Assembly: GCA_963710665.1 (NCBI GenBank)
Contig: CAVQBC010000003.1
Location: forward strand, 1,302,001-1,366,000
DNA: 64,000 nucleotides
Reading direction: 5' to 3'
DNA from: CAVQBC01 sp963710665
GTDB taxonomy: Bacteria; Actinomycetota; Thermoleophilia; Solirubrobacterales; Solirubrobacteraceae
Shown here piece after piece: positions 58,318 to 64,000 of this stretch (position 1 is the stretch's first letter; each line of letters opens with the position of its first letter). The notes below the pieces were generated by a model. That model worked only from the letters and a program-made list of their open reading frames with translations. It was not told the origin of the DNA and ran no database searches. The position numbers and the translations under genes are program-made.

Positions 58318-59031
58318 ATGTCGCATGACCACGCCACCGTCGCCGAAGAGGAGTACCTGCAGACGATCTTCTGGTTGCAGGAGGCCGGCCTGCCGATGAC
58401 CGGCGCCAACGTGGCGCGGGCCATGCAGCTCTCGGCTCCGACCGTGCACGAGATGATCGGGCGGCTCGAGCGCGACGGCTACGTGACGCGCGGCACGGAC
58501 AAGGTGCTCGCCTTCACCGACGACGGCCGCGAGCACGCGGAGGGCATCGTGCGCCGCCACCGGCTCATCGAGCGCTTCCTCACCGACGTGCTGAACATCC
58601 CGTGGGACGAGGTCCACGAGGAGGCCGAGCGGCTCGAGCACGCGATGTCCCCGGTCCTCGAGGCGCGCATGCTCGAGGCGATCGGCGACGCCAAGACCTG
58701 TCCGCACGGCCACCCGATCCGGGCGGGCGAGCGGGTCATGGGCGTGCCGCTGGCCGACGTCGAGCCCGGCGCCAAGGTGACCGTGCTGCGCCTGGAGAAC
58801 GAGGCCGAGGACCTCCTGCACTACCTCAAGGCCGCCGGCGTGGAGCCCGGGATGGACGGTGTGGTCGGCGAGGGCGACGAGGACACCGTCATCGTCGAGT
58901 TCGACGGTCACACCGCGACGGTGACACGCTCGGTGTCCGAGACGGTGTCGGTACTCGCCGATCCGTCGCCGCCGCCGCGCACCGCGCTCCCGGACCAGCT
59001 GGTCCTGGGCAAGGAGCGCTACGGCCGATAG
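58318..59031 (+). CDS. DtxR/MntR family metal-dependent repressor
   Basis: This 237-residue metalloregulator has an N-terminal winged helix (EEYLQTIFWLQEAGLPMTGA, then VARAMQLSAPTVHEMIGRLE) and a dimerisation/metal domain with the usual ligands (VRRHRLIERFLTD, EEAERLEHAMSP, CPHGHPI). A C-terminal FeoA/SH3-like domain spans about 150-215. It represses metal uptake when Fe(II) or Mn(II) is high. It follows the copper operon by 267 nt, so it is probably a separate unit. ATG 58318 fits the leaderless minus-10 element; ATG 58309 would add three residues. Confidence 0.85.
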   Translation: MSHDHATVAEEEYLQTIFWLQEAGLPMTGANVARAMQLSAPTVHEMIGRLERDGYVTRGTDKVLAFTDDGREHAEGIVRRHRLIERFLTDVLNIPWDEVHEEAERLEHAMSPVLEARMLEAIGDAKTCPHGHPIRAGERVMGVPLADVEPGAKVTVLRLENEAEDLLHYLKAAGVEPGMDGVVGEGDEDTVIVEFDGHTATVTRSVSETVSVLADPSPPPRTALPDQLVLGKERYGR

Positions 59032-59148
59032 GCCGGCGCCCGCGGCCCCTCGCGACGAATCGCTCAAACTCGCGGCCCCTTCCGCCGATGACCGGGGTGC
59101 CGGCCTGCGCAGGCCGGTCGTCCGCCGACACCCTCGGGAGGGGAAATC

Positions 59149-61005
59149 GTGGTCTCTCGCTTCAACAACCTGCGGCTCGCGCACCGGCTGGGCGCGGCCT
59201 TCGGGGCGCTCGTGCTCGCGCTCCTCGTCGCGGGAGCCGTCAGCCTGAGCGGGCTCGCCAAGCTCGACGCGAGCGCGAGGCAGATGTCCGAGCGCGACGT
59301 GCAGGCGCTGCAGGAGCTCGTCACCGTCAGCGAGGACTTCCTCTCCACCGGTTACCTCGTGGTGCGCCACCTGTACGTCGAGGACGGTGACGTGAAGGCG
59401 CAGGACCGGACGGCCGAGGAGCTCGCCGCCGCCCAGCGCGAGGCCGCCGAGAGCATGCGCGCACTCGCGCCGCGCGTCGAGGGCGCCGCAGGGCAGGCGA
59501 CGCTCGCGCGATTCGAGCGCTCGCTGCGCGAGTTCCAGACCGCGGCCGGCAAGGCGCTCGAGCTCTCCCGCCAGGAGACCGTGGACGGCGTCGAGGAGCG
59601 CGTCGGCTCGCGCACCACCTACACCGACGAGGTCGTCCCCGTGTTCGAGGGACTCGACCGGGTGCACGACCAGCTCGAGGGCGTGATCACCGCGCAGGCC
59701 GACGCCCAGGCCGACGACGCCGCGGCCACCGCCGCCTCGGCCCGGCGCAGCTTCCTGATCGTCGCGCTCGCGGCGCTGCTGGCGGCAGTCGGGCTCGCCG
59801 TCGTGGTGACGCGCAGCGTGACGCGGCCGGTCGCGGTGCTCGTCGAGCGCCTGCGCAGCCTCAACGACCGCTGCCTCGGCTCGCTGCGCAGCGGTCTCGG
59901 CGCGCTCGCCCACGGCGACCTCACCGTGGAGGCGCGGCCCGGCACCGAGCCGATCGAGGCCTGCGGCCGCGACGAGGTCGGCGTCGCGTCGGCGACCGTC
60001 AACGAGCTGATCGGCCAGACGCACGAGTCGCTCGCCGCGTACAACGCGTCGCGCGCGCAGCTCGGCGGGCTGGTCGGGCGGGTGTCGCACTCGGCGCAGT
60101 CGCTGTCGGCCGCCTCGCAGCAGATGGCGACGACCTCCGACGAGACCGGCCGCGCGGTCGGCGAGATCGCCATGGCCGTGAGCGGCGTCGCGCAGGGCGC
60201 CGAGCGCCAGGTGCGCGCGATGGAGCAGGCCAAGGTGGCGACCCAGGAGGTCGCCACGGCGAGCGACTTCGGCGCCCGCAGCGCGGAGGAGACCGCGCGC
60301 GCCGCGGTGAGCGCCCGCGAGGTGGCCGAGCTCGGCGCCGGCGCGGTGGCGCAGGCCGGCGAGGCGATGGGCGCGGTGCGCGACTCGTCGCTGCGGGCCA
60401 CCGACGCGATCCGCGGGCTGGGCGCCAAGTCCGAGCAGATCGGCGGGATCGTGGGGACGATCACCCGCATCGCCGAGCAGACCAACCTGCTGGCGCTCAA
60501 CGCCGCGATCGAGGCCGCCCGGGCCGGCGATCAGGGGCGCGGCTTCGCGGTCGTCGCCGAGGAGGTCCGCAAGCTGGCCGACGAGTCGCAGCAGGCCGCC
60601 GCGTCGATCGCCGGGCTGATCGCCGAGATCCAGGCCGAGACCGGCCGGGCCGTCGAGGTCGTCGAGGACGGCGCGCGGCGTACGGAGGACGGCGTCGCCA
60701 CGGTCGAGGAGGCGCGCGAGTCGTTCGTCGCCCTCGGCACGTCGGTGCAGGACATGAACGGCCGCGTCGAGGAGATCGCGAGCGCGATCCGCCAGATCGC
60801 CTCCTCCAGCCGCCGGGTCCAGGACGACATGGCGGACGTCGCCGCGGTCGCCGAGCAGTCGTCGGCCTCCTCCGAGGAGGTCTCGGCCTCGACGCAGCAG
60901 ACGAGCGCCTCCACCCAGCAGATCGCCGCCTCCGCCCAGGAGCTCGCCCGCACCGCGGACGAGCTCGAGCGGCTGGTGGGCGAGTTCACGCTGGCGCCGG
61001 CGTAG
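59149..61005 (+). CDS. Methyl-accepting chemotaxis protein
   Basis: This 618-residue chemoreceptor has a first membrane helix at about residues 13-36 and an external helical bundle (about 40-195, four-helix type, ligand unknown). A second membrane helix (about 201-221) leads to a HAMP domain and a long cytoplasmic signalling coil. The hairpin tip (IAEQTNLLALNAAIEAARAG, then GFAVVAEEVRKLADES) is intact. Ala-rich heptads after the tip (SSASSEEVSASTQQ) are typical adaptation regions. GTG 59149 follows GGAGGGG. No che genes are nearby in the window. Confidence 0.9.
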   Translation: MVSRFNNLRLAHRLGAAFGALVLALLVAGAVSLSGLAKLDASARQMSERDVQALQELVTVSEDFLSTGYLVVRHLYVEDGDVKAQDRTAEELAAAQREAAESMRALAPRVEGAAGQATLARFERSLREFQTAAGKALELSRQETVDGVEERVGSRTTYTDEVVPVFEGLDRVHDQLEGVITAQADAQADDAAATAASARRSFLIVALAALLAAVGLAVVVTRSVTRPVAVLVERLRSLNDRCLGSLRSGLGALAHGDLTVEARPGTEPIEACGRDEVGVASATVNELIGQTHESLAAYNASRAQLGGLVGRVSHSAQSLSAASQQMATTSDETGRAVGEIAMAVSGVAQGAERQVRAMEQAKVATQEVATASDFGARSAEETARAAVSAREVAELGAGAVAQAGEAMGAVRDSSLRATDAIRGLGAKSEQIGGIVGTITRIAEQTNLLALNAAIEAARAGDQGRGFAVVAEEVRKLADESQQAAASIAGLIAEIQAETGRAVEVVEDGARRTEDGVATVEEARESFVALGTSVQDMNGRVEEIASAIRQIASSSRRVQDDMADVAAVAEQSSASSEEVSASTQQTSASTQQIAASAQELARTADELERLVGEFTLAPA

Positions 61006-61115
61006 CCGAGGCCGCGCGGGGCGGGCACCCGCACACCACCGGACGGGCTTCCTCCCGCGCCGCCCGCGGGCAGGCCCCATCGCGGCCGCGCGTCCGCGGC
61101 GGGACCCTGTAGGCC

Positions 61116-61547
61116 GTGAGCGCCTGGGACCGAGCCGAAGCCGAGCGTGCGTTCGGGATCGCGTCCCGGGCGCGCCGGCGCGCGCGACTGGTCTGCAGCC
61201 TGCGCGGCGGCGGCCACCCGTGCGGGCGCCTCGCCGTCGCCGGCGGACCCGCGTCGCAGACACCTCCGGCGGGTCCGGGGCGCGGGGTGCGCGAGATCCC
61301 GCTGACCGCGATCACGGCTACGGTCGAGCCCGCCCGCGCCGCGCAGTTCGACCGCGAGTTCCGCCCCGCCCCGGCGGCGCGCGCCCGCTGGCTGCGCGTC
61401 TGGGTCGCCGAGCACCGCGGCGCGGTGCTGCCGCCGGTCAGCGTCGTGCCGGCCGGCGACGGCTACGCGATCCGCGACGGCCATCACCGCGTCTCTGTCG
61501 CCAGGGCGCGGGGCGCGAAGACCATCGACGCGATCGTCGCGGGGTAG
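61116..61547 (+). CDS. ParB/sulfiredoxin-like domain protein
   Basis: This 143-residue protein has a ParB-like pattern in its C-terminal half: REIPLTAITATVEPARAAQF, then PPVSVVPAGDGYAIRDGHHR followed by VSVARARGAKTIDAIVA. The G-H-H-R motif is the nucleotide-binding loop of this fold. The N-terminal 60 residues are Arg/Gly-rich. There is no ParB helix-turn-helix, so it is not a chromosome partition protein. It starts at GTG 61116. Function unknown. Confidence 0.6.
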   Translation: MSAWDRAEAERAFGIASRARRRARLVCSLRGGGHPCGRLAVAGGPASQTPPAGPGRGVREIPLTAITATVEPARAAQFDREFRPAPAARARWLRVWVAEHRGAVLPPVSVVPAGDGYAIRDGHHRVSVARARGAKTIDAIVAG

Positions 61548-61588
61548 GCCGGCGGCCGCCGCCGCTGGCGGCCCGGCGCGGGCCGCTC

Positions 61589-61594
61589 TAGCAT
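61589..61594 (+). promoter_or_regulatory. Minus-10 element of leaderless regulator gene
   Basis: TAGCAT lies exactly 6 nt before GTG 61601, as at 18466-18478. There is no ribosome site. Confidence 0.5.
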
Positions 61595-61600
61595 CGCGCC

Positions 61601-64000
61601 GTGGGGCCGTCGGCGGCGATGCTGCTGCTGGAGCGTGAGCTTGAGCTCGCGGTGGCGGACGGCGTGCTCGACGCCGCCGCCGCGGGCACCGGCCGGGTGC
61701 TGGTGGTGGCCGGCGAGCCGGGCATCGGCAAGACCGCGCTGGTCGACGCCACGGCGCGCCGCGCGCGCGAGCGCGGGTTCGCCGTCGTGGCCGCCACCGG
61801 CGGCGCGCTCGAGGGCGACTTCCCGTTCGGGGTCGCGCGCCAGCTCTTCGAGCCCGTGGCCACGCCGGAGCTGCTGGCGGGGGCGGCGGGCGCCGCCGCG
61901 CCGGCGCTCGGGCTGGGGCGCGTGGCCGCCGAGGCGTCCGAGTCCGGCCAGCGCGCGCTCAGCTTCGAGCTCCAGCACGGGCTGTACTGGCTCGTGGCGA
62001 ACCTGGCCGAGCGGGCGCCGGTGCTCGTGGCGGTCGACGACGCGCAGTGGGCCGACCGCGACTCGCTCGGCTTCCTCGTCTACCTCGCACGCCGCCTGGA
62101 CGAGCTGCCGGTGGCGCTGCTCGTCGCCGCGCGCGGGGGCGAGCCGAACGGGGCTGCCGGCGAGCTGCTCGCGGCGCTGCGCGCGCTGCCCGGCGTGGCC
62201 GAGGCGGAGCCGCGCCCGCTCAGCGGCGCGGCGGTCGAGGCCGTCGTCCGCGCCGCGCTCGGCGGCGGAGCCGAGCCGGTCTTCTGCGAGGCGTGCCGGG
62301 AGGTCAGCGGCGGCAACCCGTTCCTGCTGCGCGGGCTGCTCGACGACCTCGGCGCGGCGGGCGTCCGCCCGGCCGCGGACGCGGTGGAGCGCGTGCGTGG
62401 GGCGACCCCGGCGGCCGTGCAGCGCAACGTGCTCCTGCGCCTCGCCGGGCTCGGGGGCGACGCCGTGGCGCTCGCGCAGGCCGTGGCCATCCTCGAGCGC
62501 GATGCCGACCTCTCGGTCGCCGCCGCGCTCGCGGCCCTGGACGAGTCCGCCGCCCGGACCGCCGCCGACCGGCTCATCGACGCCCGCGTGCTCGCCCCCG
62601 CGCACCCCTTGCGCTTCGCGCACCCGCTGCTGCGCGGCGCGGTCTACGCCGACCTCGGGGTGGTCCGCCGCGGCGCCGGTCACCGCCGCGCCGCCGAGCT
62701 GCTCGACGAGCGCGCGCCCGACCGCGCCGCCGTCCACCTGCTGTCGACCCACCCGGCCGGCGACCCGTGGGTGATCGCCCACCTGCGGGCGCAGGCCGAG
62801 CGCGCCCTCGCCCACGGCTCGGCGGGCGGCGCGCGTGTGCTGCTCGAGCGGGCGCTGTCCGAGCCGTGCAGCGGGGAGGAGCGCGCGGAGGTGCTGCTCG
62901 CGCTCGGGGACGCCGAGCGCCGCGGCGGCGGCGGGCCGGTCGCCGAGCGCTTCGAGGAGGCGCTCGCGATCGCGCGCGGGCCGCGGCTGCGCACGCGGAT
63001 CGTGCGCGAGCTGGCCCACGTGCACTGGACGCGCGGCGAGGCCGACGCCATGCGCGCGCTGCTCGAGGACGCGATCCGCGCGCACCCGGCCGACGACCCC
63101 GAGACGCTGCTCGAGCTCCAGGCCGACCGCGCCGCGTTCCTGCAGATGAACGACCCCCACGCGGCGCTCGCGCCGCTGGGCCGCCTCACCGAGCGTGTCG
63201 GCCCGCGCGTCGAGCGCCTCGGCGGCGACACGCCCGTCGAGCGGCGGCTGCTCGCGACGCTGGCCTTCCACCGGGTCGTGTGGGCGCAGACCAGCGGGCC
63301 GGAGGTCGCGCGCCTGGCCGAGCGCGCCCTCGGCGGCGGACGGCTGCTCGACGACGTCGGCGCTGCCCACCCCGCCGTGCTCGCGGTGCTCTCGGTGCTG
63401 CAGTACGTCGACCGTGACGCGGACGCCGAGGCGGTGCTCGAGCCCGCCGTCGCCGCGGCGCGCGAGCGCGGCGCCGCGGCGGAGCTCGCGCTCATGCTGA
63501 CGGTGCGCTCGCGACTGAGCCTGTTCCGCGGGCTGCCCCGGGAGGCCGAGCTGGACGCTCGCGACGCGCTCGCCATCGGCGACGCGGCCGGCTTGGAGCC
63601 CGGCCGGGAGTTCGTGCTCGCCACGCTCGTCGCGGCGCTGGTCGAGCGCGCCGACCTCGACGGCGCCGAGGCCGAGCTGGCCGCCCGCGGCGCCTCCTCC
63701 GGCGAGCCCCGCACCCACGCCACCCGCTGGCTGCTGCTGCAGTCCCGCGCCCGGCTGCGACGGGCGCAGGGCCGATTCGCCGAGGCGATGGAGGACGTCG
63801 GCCGCGCCGACCGCGAGCGCAGCAGCGCGTACGGCGTGTCGCTGCTGGGGCGCGCAGAGCTCGCGCTCGGGCTGCACACCACCGGCGAGCACGCCGAGGC
63901 GCGGCGGGTCGCCGTCGACGCGGTGCGCCGCGCGACCGCGTGGGAGGTGCCGAGCACGCTCGGCATGACGCTGCGGGTGCAGGGCCTCGTCGAGGGCGGC
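61601..64000 (+). CDS. Large AAA ATPase regulator of the LuxR/MalT-like type, 3' end outside the window
   Basis: About 800 residues are visible, and the C-terminus (where an LuxR helix-turn-helix is expected) lies beyond the window. The start reads LLERELELAVADGVLDAAAA followed by Walker A GEPGIGKTALVDATARRA and Walker B-like VLVAVDDAQWADRDSLGFLV, typical of the STAND-type regulators abundant in actinobacteria. ATP-binding residues 35-190 are followed by GGNPFLLRGLL and then a long helical repeat (TPR-like) region. The start is GTG 61601, supported by the leaderless TAGCAT element; ATG 61619 is an alternative. Its target genes are unknown. Confidence 0.83.
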   Translation, partial: MGPSAAMLLLERELELAVADGVLDAAAAGTGRVLVVAGEPGIGKTALVDATARRARERGFAVVAATGGALEGDFPFGVARQLFEPVATPELLAGAAGAAAPALGLGRVAAEASESGQRALSFELQHGLYWLVANLAERAPVLVAVDDAQWADRDSLGFLVYLARRLDELPVALLVAARGGEPNGAAGELLAALRALPGVAEAEPRPLSGAAVEAVVRAALGGGAEPVFCEACREVSGGNPFLLRGLLDDLGAAGVRPAADAVERVRGATPAAVQRNVLLRLAGLGGDAVALAQAVAILERDADLSVAAALAALDESAARTAADRLIDARVLAPAHPLRFAHPLLRGAVYADLGVVRRGAGHRRAAELLDERAPDRAAVHLLSTHPAGDPWVIAHLRAQAERALAHGSAGGARVLLERALSEPCSGEERAEVLLALGDAERRGGGGPVAERFEEALAIARGPRLRTRIVRELAHVHWTRGEADAMRALLEDAIRAHPADDPETLLELQADRAAFLQMNDPHAALAPLGRLTERVGPRVERLGGDTPVERRLLATLAFHRVVWAQTSGPEVARLAERALGGGRLLDDVGAAHPAVLAVLSVLQYVDRDADAEAVLEPAVAAARERGAAAELALMLTVRSRLSLFRGLPREAELDARDALAIGDAAGLEPGREFVLATLVAALVERADLDGAEAELAARGASSGEPRTHATRWLLLQSRARLRRAQGRFAEAMEDVGRADRERSSAYGVSLLGRAELALGLHTTGEHAEARRVAVDAVRRATAWEVPSTLGMTLRVQGLVEGG

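Noticed and set aside
1..64000. CRISPR arrays, insertion sequences, prophage, rRNA or tRNA genes
   Set aside because: No regularly spaced repeats, transposase or phage genes, or structured RNA genes were found on reading both strands.

Overview
The window is very GC-rich, dense actinobacterial DNA with strong G/C third-position bias, long antisense shadow frames, many 1-4 nt ATGA/GTGA gene overlaps and several probable leaderless starts. The gene content (an AbiEi-type antitoxin-like protein with a nuclease-like C-terminus, a CSLREA-type secreted protein, a SapA-like spore protein, large GAF and AAA regulators) suggests Actinomycetota and most resembles Thermoleophilia/Solirubrobacterales. 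That placement is inference. No rRNA, tRNA, CRISPR array or transposase gene was seen.

Layout. 0-3 kb: a tripartite tricarboxylate transporter (tctC cut by the window edge, frameshifted tctA, tctB), divergent from a TauE/SafE exporter. 3.8-8 kb: a secreted CSLREA/beta-helix protein, a 39-residue membrane peptide, a LysR regulator and a GAF regulator. 8-18.4 kb: a one-carbon/Rieske catabolic region with a GcvT-like protein, a Rieske-DUF2231-Rieske membrane fusion, a haloacetate-dehalogenase-like hydrolase, formate-THF ligase, a second TauE-like protein, and an operon of PanB-like enzyme, amidohydrolase, Rieske ferredoxin and MFS carrier. Three promoters here share the same direct-repeat box about 100 nt upstream of a start codon. 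19-26 kb: a predicted cytoplasmic sulfite dehydrogenase (SoeA-like molybdoenzyme plus a fused Fe-S/NrfD subunit) with a SulP carrier and a divergent LysR. 26-28 kb: PspC, a SapA-like protein and a decayed PaaK-like fragment. 28-36 kb: two 2-hydroxyacid dehydrogenases matching the ComC/SlcC sulfolactate pair, an HIBADH-like reductase, MFS, ALDH, SDR and LLM enzymes. 36-40 kb: a TauABC/SsuABC-type ABC importer. 40-50 kb: the clearest sulfonate core. An AcnX pair, a SucCD-type CoA ligase and an acylating aldehyde dehydrogenase lie divergent from xsc, ackA and an IclR regulator. 50-64 kb: FAD oxidase/HxlR pair, multicopper oxidase with CopCD, DtxR regulator, chemoreceptor, ParB-like protein and a large AAA/LuxR-type regulator cut by the window end.

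How the genes may work together. Xsc splits sulfoacetaldehyde into acetyl phosphate and sulfite, and AckA turns acetyl phosphate into acetate and ATP. The SucCD-like ligase and acylating aldehyde dehydrogenase would supply sulfoacetaldehyde from sulfoacetate. The ABC and TTT systems would import organosulfonates or related acids. The Soe-like complex would oxidise sulfite to sulfate, and TauE/SulP would move sulfite or sulfate. A motif close to ATTCCATGATGTGAAG recurs at the tct/tauE, soe/lysR, sauS/xsc and iclR control regions, so these loci 46 kb apart may form one IclR-controlled regulon.

Caveat. Four single-base frameshifts in three otherwise intact genes all fall in the first 13 kb and may be sequence errors rather than decay.
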